DNA of 64,000 nt, taken from assembly GCA_036362985.1 (NCBI GenBank), contig JAYGXS010000004.1, positions 70,932,365 through 70,996,364 on the forward strand, written 5' to 3'. Source of the stretch: Ligula intestinalis. Taxonomy: Eukaryota; Platyhelminthes; Cestoda; Diphyllobothriidea; Diphyllobothriidae. The position numbers and the translations under genes were made by a program. Below the pieces are notes generated by a model that worked only from the letters and a program-made list of their open reading frames with translations, was not told the DNA's origin and searched no databases. Shown piece by piece: positions 35,020 through 47,407 of the stretch (position 1 is its first letter; each line of letters opens with the position of its first letter).

Positions 35020-35648
35020 ACATACTATAGATACTGGGGACGCCAAACCTATTTGGCAACCGCCCAGACGTATCCCCATCAAGTATCGAGCTGAAGTCGA
35101 CAAAATTCTCGACGTACTTCAACGATGCGATGTCATCCGTCCTTCGTCCTCGCCGTGGGCATCCCCTTTTGCCATTGGTTCTAAGGTAGACGGTTCCCTC
35201 AGACTCTGCATCGACTACCGCCGTTTAAACGCAGTCACTGTACGGGACTCGTTTCCCCTTCCCCGTCTCGACGACACGCTTGACACTTTAGGCAAGGCCT
35301 CCGGGTTCTCCACTCTTGACCTTAAATCCGGCTATTGGCAGGTTGAAGTCGATCCAAAGGACCGTCATAAAACGGCCTTTATCGTACCGGAAGGCCTTTT
35401 TTGAGTATCAAACACTTCCGTTCGGCCTTTGTTATGCCACCGCAACCTTCCAACGCCTCATTTATCAGGTCTTACACCATCTCATTCCCACTAAATGCCT
35501 AGTTTACCCCGATGACGTTATTGTCTTCGGAAATTCCATTGCACATCAAAATGAGAACCTCTCAGCCACCCTTGCCTACCTTCGTGCCGCTGGCCTTACC
35601 TTTTACCCTTCGAAATGCGTTTTTTTTCGACAGGAGGTGCAATTATGA
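35020..35648 (+). pseudogene. Gypsy reverse transcriptase
   Basis: VIRPSSSPWASPFA, GSLRLCIDYRRLNAVT, FSTLDLKSGYWQVEV, then after a frameshift in a T run (about 35400) EYQTLPFGLCYATATFQRLI and LVYPDDVIVFG. The catalytic box is YPDD (35505-35516), with proline where Y-L/V/M-DD is usual. The frame is lost again after about 35640. Confidence 0.8.
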
Positions 35649-35874
35649 GGACACAAATTGTCGCCCGGCCGTTAAGTTGCCCTGCCCGAACGCCTACATC
35701 AGATCTGTTGCTGGCCTACCTCGACCGACCTTACCGAACTCCATATTTTTATCGGGTTAGCCTCTTACTATTGCCGATTTATCAAAGGCTTCGCCCACAA
35801 AACTTCCCCTCCCCATAAACTGATGGCGAAAAACCAAACTTTCAAGTGGACTACATAGTGCAATAAAGCCTTCA

Positions 35875-36340
35875 ATGACCTCAGAGCTGCCCTTTTTTCG
35901 GCTCCTCTCCTTGCTCTCCCTAACCTTGAGCCTGGAGCTCCCCATTTCATCCTCAATACTGACGCTACCGATGTTGCTATCGGTGTTTTCCTCTTTCAGG
36001 CGGAAAAACGGCCTTGAACACCCAATATGCTTCACTAGAAAATTCCTATATAGCAGAGAGCGCAATAACAGCGTTTTCAAACGTGAGTTACTGGCGAAAG
36101 TTACTTTCATTCGCCAGTTTAAACACCTCCTTTTAGGCCAGCGCTTCACCCTCCGCACTAACCATAAGGCGTTAACATGGCTCCATTCCCTCAAAGATCC
36201 CATGAACCAACTTGCCCGGTGGCAAAATTTCCTTCAGGATTTTGACTATGAATGCAAATTTCACCCAGGTCGTCAACACGGCGATGCAGACGCACTCTCC
36301 CGTCTCACGGGGCCCCCATTCCCTAGCAAGGGCGAACACT
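35875..36340 (+). pseudogene. Gypsy RNase H domain
   Basis: Starts with a catalytic D region (NTDATDVAIGVFL in one frame at 35957). After a frame change it continues FTRKFLYSRERNNSVFKREL, TLRTNHKALTWL and HPGRQHGDADALSRL, the standard C-terminal signature of Gypsy RNase H. Confidence 0.8.
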
Positions 36341-36559
36341 CCCTCAGCGTAAATGAAGTTCACATCACTGAACCCACCTGTCATACATGGTCCAAGGCCC
36401 AGAAAGCCGACCCCGATACTGCTCTCATTTACCATCATCTTTCCCAAGGCCTACCCCAGCCGTCGGGAGCATTATGCGAGGGTAACGCCAACGTGCCCGC
36501 CTTCTTCATAACCACTGGCCTAACCTCCTTGTCACAAATGATATCCTATTCTGGCGCAA

Positions 36560-37300
36560 TCCAGACACACACCACTTGCGGGCAGTGGTGCTCGGCTCAC
36601 TACTTGAACCTGTCCTCGACAGTCTACACGTGGACCTAGGACACTGCGTACAATTCAAAACCGAGTCGGCAGTCCATGTTCGTTTCTGGTGGCCACAACT
36701 CCCCTTGGATGTCCGCCACTTCTGCAAGTCCTGTACCACTTGCGCCTCCTTAAAACCCCCCGTCCCTGCCCCGCGTGTCCCAATGGAACCAATGAATACA
36801 GGCTTCCCTGGCGAATGCGTCGTCCTCATAAAATCACTGGCCGACTCCCTATCCCCTGCCATGGCTGCGTGTACGTTCTGGTCATGGGTGATTACTTTTC
36901 GAAGTGGGTCGAGGCCATTGCCCTCCTACATCAAAATGCCCCCACCATCGCTAACGCCATAAGCCGAACCTGGATCAGCCGTTGGGGCACCCCCTGATCG
37001 TTCCACTCCGACTGCGGTCGCAACTTCGAGTCCCAACTGTTCCATGATGTCTGTGAGATCCTTGCGGTAAAAAAAAACACATACCAGACCCTCTCACCCG
37101 GAAGTTAACGGTCTTGTCAGCGGACCAACAGGACAATCAACAATCTCCTTCTGCCCTTCTGCAAAGAGAATCACCGTCACGATTGGAACCTTTACCTTAC
37201 CCTCTGCCTCATGGCCTATAGAGCCTCCACCCACTCATCTCCTGGCTTCACACCACATTATCTTTGGACCGGTCGCGATCTTCGCCTATCCATCGATCTA
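36560..37300 (+). pseudogene. Gypsy integrase
   Basis: HHCC zinc-binding region (HVDLGH, then CKSCTTC). Core: VMGDYFSKWVEAIALL with the first catalytic D, then SDCGRNFES with the second D. The third catalytic position, normally E in the LVERTNRT block, is destroyed at about 37118 by a one-base loss that shifts the frame. Integrase would insert the cDNA; this one is dead. Confidence 0.75.
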
Positions 37301-37893
37301 TCCTTCCACCTTCCCGCTCCCACTGACACTCCTGTCTATGACTTTGCCACGCATCTCCGCGTACGGCCCACAACACTGCCCGTAACACCCTTCATGTAGC
37401 GGCCACCCGCCAGAAGGAATACATCGATCACCACACATCTGGGAATCCATTTCCAGTCGGCGACCTTGTGATGCATGCGATCCCCCCCCCCCCTCATTGT
37501 AATTCTTCCAAATTTCATTATCCGTGGCAGGTCTCCTTTACTGTGCTACAGGTTCTTTTGCCCACAACATATATAATCCACGATACTTTACACTCCGAGT
37601 ATCCCTCGTTTACTGCTCATTTCTCCAAACTCAAACCCTACCGCGACCAACCCCCTATTTGTACCCCGAACACACTCAACATCATCCCCGATGGGCTGCT
37701 CCCACCAGCTTCCATTGACATCACAGTCCCTTTCCCTACCTGTACTACCCTCGAAACTCCTGTTGACTACCCCTCAGACACCCTAGACATCATACCGGAT
37801 GACTTGCTACCCCCAGCGCGATCGAAGTGGAAGTCCCCTCCCCACCACACCTACCAGCATTGAGGAGGGTGCTGCAATTTGAAAGGGGGGCTA

Positions 37894-38325
37894 TGTAACG
37901 GACCAATCCGAACCACTGGGTCAATGATTGTTTAAACGTTTCAAAATCATGGTTTCTTGGTTTCAATTTTCAGAGCTTACTGAGTCAAATCTCGCATCCG
38001 TGAGTTGACCTATCTCAATTCGCGTACCAGATCGCTCCCGTGCTCATTTGGCCTCCTTGCTGCGTACTTATCGTCCTGATGGATGAACGCTCCCATTCCG
38101 GTTTGATCGTTCCAACCAGTGTTGGTTTTGTATCATTAGAGACTACTGTCTTCGGATATTTTCACATTCGTTTTGTTATACTAGTTTTCCATACGTTTCG
38201 TCGATATGGTTCTACATTATTAAACCCCATACCTACACCTGAGCCGTCTTGGCACTATGCCTCTTGATAAGAAGATGTTGTCTTAGATTCACTCTTTAAA
38301 TAACCTACTTTAAGAAGAGATCTCC
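37894..38325 (+). repeat. Gypsy 3' LTR
   Basis: Begins with TGTAACGG immediately after the polypurine tract. The right end is not defined because no second LTR is available and the sequence passes into the LINE-A tail (AATAATAATATAATAATATG) at about 38330. Confidence 0.55.
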
Positions 38326-38653
38326 ATGTTGTAATAATAATATAATAATATGCTTATTTTGCAAGGCTACACGCAATTGTAAAGAGTTGGTAATGAACCT
38401 CTTGGGCGCCTTCCAACACCTCGAAGACCGGAAAAAACCAAAAAAACTCCCCATGTTGCAGCCAGTATTGGTTTTGATTCAGGTTTTGTGTTTTGTCCAT
38501 AAGTTCCAGACGGAGAGGGTTGGCACAAGAACACAGTGTTCTCAGTCTTCCTTCAATGGTGTCGGCAAAGGTTGCACGCTATCGGCTGAAGGGCAAGCAG
38601 ACTGCGGGCTGTTGCTTCAGCAGCATTATCTTCAGCAAGAAGCCTGGCGGGGT

Positions 38654-40187
38654 TCAAGGTCCACGAACATCATCAGAGTGAAAGAGAGATTCAACCGAGT
38701 CAGCAACCAAAATTCGNNNNNNNNNNTTAACTGTACGTGCCATAGGAAGAAATAAAAATACGTCTCGATGACTGGCGCGTCGAGGGTGCTGAAGCTGCCT
38801 TATTGTACTAGGAGGTTTGAATGTTTGACTATTCAAAATTGTAAACAGTAAAAATAGACCCTTGTGCGATCTACGAAGCCACAGGGGATCCAGCTTTATA
38901 AGTTCGCACCTTTGTCGGTAGGCTAAGTTACAGTGTTATGTAGTGAAAACTCTTCTCGTGAGAAAGTGCTGCACTGATTCTCTTGTATTTTGTTCACTAG
39001 TGCACAGAAGACTGAAAAGGGGTGACCAGTATTCAAGACTAGGTCTCACGTACATATTATAAAGTCTAGTGCTAACCTTTACAGTCTTAAAATTTCTCAG
39101 GATAAATTCTGTGGGTCGGCGTGCTTTTGAGACTATCAGGACACAGTACTTTGACAAATTGAGACTACTACAGTTTGATATGCCAAAATCGTTGATAACT
39201 CCTGGGAGCTTTAGTTTGTGGCCGTCTTTGCTTATGCCGAAGGAGTCCAGTTTCAGATGGAGGAGATTATTGTCGACCCGATCAAAGGCCTTATTTAAAT
39301 CAAAATAGACGCTTTAAGTGGCAAAACCGCTGTCTCTAGATTGCAGCACATAATCAAAGAAAGATAGCTGGCAGGTGTTACAAGGTCGTTTCTCGAGAAA
39401 TCCATCTTGAGCTGTATTGAGCAGGTTTATCTCTGTTAAGTGACGCATCATTGTTTCTCTGATTAACGTCTCCAAGATCTTCGAGGCTGCGTGAATTGTA
39501 TTTATTGTCCTAAAGTTGTCGAATGACGTCGATTGGCCATGCTCGCGAATAGGCATGTGTGCGATTTCTTCCACAACGAAGGAAAGGTTTTGCTCTCAAG
39601 AGCAAGATTAAAAACTTTTCAAAGGACAGAAAGATATCACTAGCTTCCGCTTTTAGAAGGCTAACTGGGACGCCATCTGGTCCTGGACTTTAAGACTGAC
39701 GATAACGACGAATGGCTACATTCTCGTCCCAGAAGATCAAACTTATGGTTTTGAGGATGGCACCCATCATAGCCTGGATAGCCGGAGGTGCAACGAACGA
39801 GCTTCCACTAAACGTTTTGGATAGAAACGCATTGAAGATATCAGTGGTCAACTTATCGTCAGCTATGGGGTTTCCTAATGCGTCTTGAAGTATGGGGTGT
39901 TGCGCTTTCCTCTGCGATTTTACTGTACGCGAAAAGAGTTTCGCAACATTAAGGGAAGGGTTTTCAGCGAAATGAGCCTCATCGGCTATCTTCTTTTCTT
40001 TATAGAGCTTCTTAGCTTGCTCAAAGATCAGTGTGATCAAGGGCAGAATGGAAGTGTCGTTCTGCCGATGCAAACGACGAGAGAGTTTAAGCAGCCTACG
40101 ACGGAAAGACGGAGGAAGGTACACTTCATCCTTGACGTGTATTGCTTTCTTACGGGGGACAAAGTGGAGGATGAGTGGATACAGCAC
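38654..40187 (-). pseudogene. LINE-A4 linker and RT with deleted core
   Basis: Linker 40187-39690 (LHFVPRKKAIHVKDEVYLP; HFAENPSLNVAKLFSRTV). RT fingers 39574 on (FDNFRTINTIHAASKILETL, then DGFLEKRPCNTCQLSFFDYV). Motif A is VYFDLNKAFDRVDNNLLHLK at about 39310-39240. Right after DSFGI the frame jumps to the post-YADD segment (KLPGVINDFGIS, then VLIVSKARRPTEFIL), so motifs B and C are deleted. The last part runs through the 10-N gap. Confidence 0.8.
38717..38726. other. Assembly gap, 10 N
   Basis: Compared with copy A3, the protein jumps from MARTV to RILVADSVES across the gap, so about 44 codons (roughly 130 bp) are absent. The gap length of 10 is therefore nominal. Confidence 0.9.
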
Positions 40188-40255
40188 TTTTAACAGTGCA
40201 TCGGTACAAACATTTACATTCGAACATTTGCGAAATTCAGACCAGTCGAGAGAGT

Positions 40256-41174
40256 TTAGATGTGCAAGGAAGTCCGCCGTGTTTGCTGGTCGGAATTCAT
40301 GACAAAAACTGTACTTTGAGAAAATGTTTCATCCGCCTCCAGTTCTAGTTCACTAACAATAGTGAGGTGGTCTGAACTCCCAAGTGCGTCTAAGGATGAC
40401 ACTGAAAGTGGTTCGCATCCCCTACAAAAATTAGGTCGGTTATGTTTGCTCCTCGAGTGGGAAAATCGACTACCTGATCCCACATGCCGATATCTACTGT
40501 CTCAAGTTAGTTCTCGAACTTTGAAGGACCGGATGGTGGAAACCATTGCACGCCAGGAAGGTTAAAATCACCTGCGATCAAGCAATACTTAAGATTCACG
40601 TCAGCTGTGACGTGAAATGCCTGCGAGAGACAAAGATCGTAGTCCACATTGTCATTATGTGGGTGATAAACACAGCCAACAATTAAGGATATTCGTTTTT
40701 TAGAACAACTCGTAGCCAGCGGCCCTCCTCCACCACCGTGAATTGTGGATAGTCCAACGGGAGAAATGCAAGTGGCTGCTTTATAAAGATGCAGCTTCAT
40801 CCGCCATGGCAATTTTTTCGATCGTTCCAAACGCATGCATAGCCTAGAACAGAGAGTTCACAGTCAGCTACACAGCCCGATGCCCATGTCTCAGTGACCA
40901 TAACAATGTCTGGGTGGTTGACGAAAGCCAGAGTCCAAAGCAGAGGCATATTATAAATCAGTGATCTGGAATTTAAAACGACCAATTTAAGAGGGCATGT
41001 TTTAGGTTTCGGTGGCGGGACAGCTAGGCCGTCACTGTTACCGGCTTCGACCAGAGAGATGTCCTTTTGACTTGAACTATTTGTCCCTCTCTTATTTTGA
41101 TATTTTTTCTCGCCATTGGTTCGCCGTTTCTCCAGCTCTATTATTAGCTGTCTCATCTTTCTCCGCTCTTTCAA
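40256..41174 (-). pseudogene. LINE-A4 APE-type endonuclease
   Basis: LKLVVLNSRSLIYNM (start), VMVTETWASGCVAD (catalytic E), then after a frame change ISLIVGCVYHPHND and CLIAGDFNLPGVQW (catalytic D.N), then SSDHLTIVSELELEAD (H box). All catalytic blocks are readable across three frames. The endonuclease makes the first-strand nick for target-primed reverse transcription. Confidence 0.8.
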
Positions 41175-41181
41175 CTCGAAA

Positions 41182-41648
41182 TCCGGTTAAAAAAACTTGC
41201 GAATGCAGACTCCGTAAGGATGGTTAGCGCTCTAGCAAGAGTTTCGCCTGTGCTTCAGTTTCGTAAATAAATTTAAGAGGTCGTGGCCGAGAAATTGATT
41301 CTGGAGCTGTTGGAGCCTTCCCTTTTCAAAATGCCTTAAAATGCGGAAAGACTCGCCGGGTTTTAGCAACGGTTTGGCGTAAACTCGCAAAATATCTACG
41401 TCATGGTCAATTGGTTCTTGTGCAATTGACGACTCTGACACTGGGACCCCCTTTACAAATATTTTCTGCTTGCGACTCAATGGGGTATATGCTGCAAGAT
41501 TATCTGCTGAGAGTCGTTGTCCACCTTCGTTATCAAATCACACAACAGACCCATCAAGGCCACGAGTAGTACGGAAAACTACAATGCCTTTATCATATTT
41601 CCCCACTACCTCAGTTTTGGTGCATTTTCCACTATATTTCTTGCTCAT
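41182..41648 (-). pseudogene. LINE-A4 ORF1-like segment
   Basis: From the ATG at 41648 it reads MSKKYSGKCTKTEVVGKYD, GIVVFRTTRGLDGSVV, a stop at about 41540, then SADNLAAYTPLSRKQKIFVK and VYAKPLLKPGESFRIL. No zinc knuckle or known domain is recognised. Position 5' of the endonuclease fits ORF1 of a LINE, but it could be the N-terminal part of one long ORF. Confidence 0.45.
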
Positions 41649-41699
41649 TGTGGAAGTTCTCTTGTTCTAGTTCATTTCTCAGATTTTTGAATTATGTTC

Positions 41700-44600
41700 T
41701 GATGATCGATAAGAATAAGTTTGTTGCTACAACTTTCCTTGCCACTACTTTACTAGCTGTTATGTGCGTAACACAAGTGTTCGTGACCTGTGCTTCGTAT
41801 CAAAATAATCATTTTTGGCATTTAATCTCTGCACCTGCCAGGAGAAACGCAAAACTATATTAATTTGTCATTGCTCATATAAATTATATTCGTTTCTCAC
41901 TAACTAATGCTGATTATTTTTTTCTGAAACTTTTAATTAATAATTAAGATTTGTAACGAATACAAATTTACTCGCAGGATCTGGCCTTGATCGTCGGTCG
42001 CGTTCCGTAGTTTCAGCTTTTCTGCAGTCCACGTCTTCCTCAATCGAGCTTCGATAACTTCGAAAGTATGTGTCTTTTCTTCGTTTTTTCCAGATTAACA
42101 TAAAACACTTGATCTTTTTATTTATAAAGCCGTTGCTGTTTAATTAATAAAATAATTGTTTCGCCCTCAAAAATTAGCGTACTGGTTAAAATTTTACTTT
42201 CAGGAAATTGTTATTAATTTTTTCAACAAACAGATTCATCAAGTATTCTTGCCACGCATAAAAGTCTATGGCGTTTTTTTCCGGTGGATCTTTATTGAGT
42301 CTTTATCAGATTTGCGATAGAAAAACGTTCAATATTTTCCATATTTACCTTATTTTGTGCTCTTGTACTAGAGGCGATTGATCAAATCGAACGAGGACTA
42401 ACCCTCCGTAATGTTTCGTATTAAATCGGGCCGCTTTTATGAGCGCATTTGGCAAAATATTGAGTTTGCTGATGAACGTGGCCTCAAGCTTACAGACGTC
42501 ATTATTTCCCACAGTTCAAGATTGCTTGCACTTCTATTTTACGAGAAAATGATCATGCTTTTAATAGCGTGCGTTTAAGTCCGTTCCAGATGCCAACCGC
42601 CCACTAATTCCCTGGTATTTTTATTTTAAATTGATTTTAGCCTTTAGCTGATCATACTTTTGGATTATGCAAGTCTAGAAGCTCAATAATTTGCACATGG
42701 TATTACGTTAATTGCAAACTGGCTTTCGTGCAGGTGACGTTTCGATAGTCGTTATCGGAGGCGTCGTAGCTTTACGCTCTCTGATAAATAGAACCTGCCA
42801 TGGACGACATTGGATGATCCACCAGCAACTATATTGTAGCGTCTTACAGCTTCATAATGTTGTGGTCCGATTTTTGTCTGCCGCCTGGATTATCATGTTA
42901 GTTCTTTGTCAAAATCATCCGTTGCCAAAAATATAGAGGTCTATCTCTTCCTCTATTTCCTTGGTATTTCGTCGATATCCTTTTTCACATGCGGTCTACA
43001 TGCTTAAATATTTTTAGCAAAATACATACAGGTATATAGCAATACGCAACAGATCGCCGAAGAAATCTGATAGCATGTGATATGCACGCAATAATGGCGG
43101 CGTAGGGAAATGCGCGTCATCGCTTTTTGAAAAAATAGGCAATCGGGGATTGCGCGAAAAAATAAATCCAGTCAACTAATCACATTTTTAACATCCCTAT
43201 CGCAAGAAGTCGCGGTAAGAGTACATCCAGTCTCTATACGGTGCTACTAGGGCAGCTACCATCGGGCTGGCAAGTAGCAACCTTTTGGCACCAAACTCTC
43301 GCTTTTCGCTAGTAACGTGAAGGCGGAGCCATTGTGATTGACTTACATCGGAAGAGTGCATAAAACAGGGTTCCGCCGCCGAATCTTTTCCCAACGGCAT
43401 TCGATACCAACGTCCCTAATAAGGCCATATCCGACATTTCGATCGCGGAACGCCTTTGTGGTATGCGCACACATGCTTTCTTGCACGCAACCGACACGCG
43501 CATGTGTGCAGCCTTAATTTATGGTCAATTGCGCAACAAGTTCCTAAGGAAAATTGGTGCTGTATATTTAACGTACTCCTCTTATCTTCATGACGTTCGT
43601 TCATATTTTTCCTACATATTAGCATTTGACTTACATTTCCGTACCTGGCGCAGGGCTGTACACCCTCGACCGTCACCTTGTACGTATGTCGATCACATGA
43701 ATTGCTACGTAGTTCTTAAGCTATGTCTTTCTATCTGCCGTCCGTCTTCAGGGCAAATGCGGTATGGTTAGTGCGTTGAATATCCTTAAAATGACCGATC
43801 GGGTTTGTAAAGCGTAATAGCAGGAAAGAATTTTGATAAAGAAGGAGGTATCGAGGGAAATTTCGTTGACCGTGACTGGTTAAGCTGCTGTCCAATTCCC
43901 TTCATCGCCGGTTAGTAATGATAGTGACTACCGTAAAGGGAGCCTAATGCACCAATAAATGCAGTCATATTTCCGTTTTTTGTCTTTAACTAAATAAGTC
44001 TGTCATTTCTACCGTGGGAACTTATCTTTGACCGAGTTTTGTCGTATCCTACAATTAATTGTGCTATGGGCCCTTTAGCCTCAAGTATTGGAACCACCTA
44101 AGTGGCCAACTTTACGCCTGGACCGCTGATTCCATATAAAGAGGCACAAAACTCCGTTAGTATTGGGAATAAATACTTTCCTTCTGCTGACCACCTTAAG
44201 TATCCTCAAGTGATGCCAGGAGTATATTGAACTCTACGGTTTTGTAGGGGACTAACCAGATATCCTTTCGCTCCGCTGGCAGGTATCAACAATGTTTTGT
44301 TTGAAATTTAACTCATAATCCATTCGATGGCTGTAAGTTAGATATGTAGGACTTTTACAACGATGGAAAGTGACGATCGCATTCATGCTTGTGGGCAATT
44401 TCGTCGAACCGTGATGTCGCCTAAAAACTCACCTAGATCCCAACAAAGTGCACACTGCGATGGAAATAACAATTTTTATGCCTGTCAGTAAGAACCTACA
44501 GCAATTGCTTCAAACAGGTTAATTTAACGTCGCTTTTCTCCCAAGAATGAGCTACCAGGCTATTCTGGCTGCCCGTAAATTAAATGCCAGAGTAAAATCC

Positions 44601-45095
44601 AATTAGACGTGTTAATTTTGGCGCCTAGCGTTTTTTTGACTGAGTAGGCGTGCGAGCATATTTTATTGGTGTGTACCGTTCTAATCATAGGCAGCTCATA
44701 GTAAATCACTGTTAATATACCCTCCAAGGGTACGTAGAGCATGTTATACGCATTTAACTGTGCTAAACTCCTACTTACTGTCTGTGTGTAGGTATCGGAG
44801 TGCAGACTTCCGTACTATCTTACACAGATGGCGAACACGTGCATTTTAGAAAGCATTAGAATATAGCACCTGTGTAGGCAAGATGTCATGAATGCGTGTG
44901 TGGACCGTTAGCTAATCTAAGAGACATGCTAACTTTCCGTTGTTCACAGCTTTTGTATACAAAGCACTCTGTACGAGTGGTGTAATTCTTGTCCACAGAG
45001 GGAGTTTACTTAGGCATTGCAACGGAAATACAGTGCCTAGTTCGTGCATGCTCGGAGTCTCAGGAACCGTGTGGGTTAAGTGAAAACCCCAACAA
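41700..45095. other. Intergenic DNA, no gene recognised
   Basis: Frames here (for example 42712-42936, 43463-43771 plus, 43416-43676 minus) overlap each other and show no motif. No repeat or RNA structure recognised. Confidence 0.5.
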
Positions 45096-45097
45096 AT

Positions 45098-45565
45098 TTT
45101 GTACCGACCGTTCGCAGTACTAATAATGTATATCGCTTGGATGTGTATGCGGACATATCGATCACCTGTGGTGCTTTCTTTTTATTGACCGCATAGGAAT
45201 ACCATACTTCGAGGACAGCAGTTATAACGGTGGCGCGATGTTTCTTTCCAGTCGCCCTTCAACGTTCTCTCATCAAAGTGACATTTAGAGACCTACTCAG
45301 TTTTCTTGGTAGTTTTTGCAGTCATTCAGCCAGAATAATCTTACGACGGCAGTCAAAACATGCACCTTTTTGTGTCTGGCAACTTCGTTTAGGCGTCTAT
45401 CAAATTGAACCTTATAAACCATCTGGTATGCCACACAGACATTTAAAATAAATTATGGAGGCGCGTTACAAGACTGCCAGTAAGGCGCTTGCGTGACGTT
45501 ATAATTTTTACGCGATAATCCTTTTATTGCATCGCATGAGTTCACTGATCTTTTGTGAATATGTC
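45098..45565 (+). repeat. Direct repeat Y, copy 1
   Basis: Matches 47408-47885 in the same orientation over the whole length at roughly 80% by eye. Shared blocks include GCGGACATATCGATCA, CTGTGGT.CTTTCTTTTTA, CATTTAGAGAC, CATCTGGTATG and GGCGCTTGCGTGACG. No coding content recognised. Confidence 0.75.
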
Positions 45566-46194
45566 TTTATAAGACACTTTCCAAACTGAATTATTTCACC
45601 AGCCGGCTATCCCCTAAGCCGTGACTGTTAGTCAAGACGCGTCCACTTGTTTATGATGAAGCAATTAAATGTCAGATCTAGACTGTGTTTATGTCACTCA
45701 CTATTCCATCCCCCGTTTATAAAGTGTCCTTTTCGACTCAAACTGATTGTTTACGAGGTTGGATGCGACGATTGATTTTATGTAAATCCGCTATTTAACG
45801 CCTGCCAAACTCGGCCTCACACCTCACGAAAGTACGCTCAAATGTCCGAGATATTGAAGACATAACCTCGTTTCAAAATACGACCGAGTTATTCCATTTC
45901 TTGGTACGAAGCATTGTGATTATTTTCAGCGCACAGAGTGTATTATATGTGAAAGTATGCTGGTTTATCATGATGAAAGGTGCCTCGATGTCAGCTTCAC
46001 TCACCTGTCTCTGCATTATGCGTCAGTAAACTTTGTAAGTCCTTCCTCCGTCTGGCAATAAGTCTCGGCAAAATAATTGACACGGCATACATCCTCAGTT
46101 AATCGCCTGCCACGCATGCGCATGTGCACAAGCATACAGATTATTTGGTCCACTATTATTGACGCTGATATGCTTGACTGTAGTGTTTATCTGC

Positions 46195-46718
46195 GAGTAA
46201 GTAGCGACGGGTTACCCGTTAGCCTAGCTGCTGACTTCCCGGTGCGTCCAAAGGTGGCGGATAGTGGAATGACTTTCAATGAAGGTTAGCTGTGAAACAA
46301 GCTGACTCGGGTCTGGCGAATAAGCAGTCGCGGACCAGCAGTTATACCAGGGCGCGACGGGCTAGGTTCTGGCAAGTCAAACGCCTATAAAATGCCGCAA
46401 AGCCTGACGACGGCACTGTGATATGGCGAGCGTGAACCGCCATTAAATAAGTTCGCTTGCTACTGCTGTCTTGTGGGTAGGTTATTGAGCCAAAGCGCTA
46501 GAGGAGACAACCTCGAAAAAACAGTCCGTGCGGCTGTTGGGGGCCAACCCGTACTCACAAATTTCAAGACACCTTGTGAAGAAGTATGTCCGATAACGAC
46601 GCTAAGATCCATGCTACAGCGTCCGCAGGAACCGAAGTGCCCCGTAACCCTTGTCCAGTGATGTTGAGGCCAGATAGATCAGTCATAATCGCAACCGCAA
46701 TAACTACAAGTATGTAAA
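46195..46718 (+). mobile_element. Internally deleted RTE derivative (5' leader joined to 3' end)
   Basis: Bases 46205-46659 match the RTE leader at 58215-58692 (ACGGGTTACCCGTTAGCC, GGCGAATAAGCAGTCGCGGA, GGCGAGCGTGAACCGCCATT, GCTAGAGGAGACAACCTCGA). From 46660 the sequence switches to the RTE 3' terminus (TTGAGGCC.G.TAGATCA, CAAGTATGTAAA), matching 61670-61720. The whole protein-coding region, about 3 kb, is absent. This is a non-autonomous SIDE/SINE-like structure. Confidence 0.75.
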
Positions 46719-47407
46719 TTTGCATATGATCCGAAAGGTTCATCCACTGACTGACTGAATGCTTGTACACTGTGTGGACATGAATAATAGGTATTGTTTG
46801 CATGCTCGTGGTTGTGCACGTGCGTAATAGGCCCGCCGTGCGCCAGTCGATGACGTGCGTCCGGTGTTGGCATTGAAGGCATGTGACTTGCTCTGGTTAG
46901 AGTTTTGGAAAAAAGTTCCAAAGTCAAGCGGTACTACAGTCGCAAGTGTCCGGTCTTGCTCTCGCGTAACTGAAATCTCACTGACACTCCACATGTGTTG
47001 TTGGTAGTGGTGGTTGACGAGATTTTATGTTTGGTAGCTGTTGACGTATACAATCGGGGTGGACAGAGCTGGGCGACAAGTATAACTATGAGGACGAACA
47101 AGGGAAAATGGACCTCTGTGATTGCGTTTTTGGTTGTTGTGAGAGTGGCTGTTTGTCGGTTCTCACATTGCGGCACGTCCGAAAGTGCCCAAGACAGCTA
47201 ATCTGGACTTCGACCGGATAGGGGAACAAGATTGATTAGATGTTGGCAGTGTTGATCTGGGGCCTACCCCTTGTGCGTTTGTCCTTTAGACTTGACCCTC
47301 TGTGTTCAGTTAACTTCCGATGTCTGCGTCCTGCCAGCCCTATGCAAACGTTTCCCACAGGTGCTTGAACTTTGGCTTTGGTAGATAGGACAGGCCTCTG
47401 CACCATA
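46719..47407. other. Unrecognised sequence between repeats
   Basis: Overlapping frames on both strands (46679-47201) lack motifs. Nothing recognised. Confidence 0.5.

Larger units (their letters stand above)
33940..38325 (+). mobile_element. Gypsy-type LTR retrotransposon, 5' truncated
   Basis: Order gag, protease, RT, RNase H, integrase, polypurine tract (GAAAGGGGGG, 37881-37890) and a 3' LTR starting TGTAACGG at 37894. This order is that of Ty3/Gypsy. No 5' LTR or primer-binding site is seen upstream of 33940. Multiple frameshifts. The 3' edge meets a minus-strand LINE-A tail at about 38330. Confidence 0.85.
38330..41690 (-). mobile_element. LINE family A, copy A4, near full-length with deleted RT core
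   Basis: Minus strand: ORF1 from 41648, endonuclease 41174-40256, linker 40187-39690, RT fingers 39574-39314, motif A, then (after a deletion) RT C-terminus to about 38654, 3' UTR to 38335. It contains the 10-N gap at 38717-38726. The 5' end near 41690 is a guess from where homology to ORF-like sequence stops. Confidence 0.8.

Noticed and set aside
37482..37493. C12 tract (and G13 at 49539-49551) as regulatory elements
   Set aside because: Plain homopolymers in decayed repeats; more likely slippage or sequencing variation.
33940..38325. A complete provirus-like element with envelope gene
   Set aside because: No 5' LTR and no frame between integrase and the LTR with envelope-like features; the region after integrase is a short Pro-rich remnant.
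46679..47201. Overlapping ORFs on both strands
   Set aside because: Mutually overlapping frames without domains; consistent with chance open frames in GC-richer DNA.
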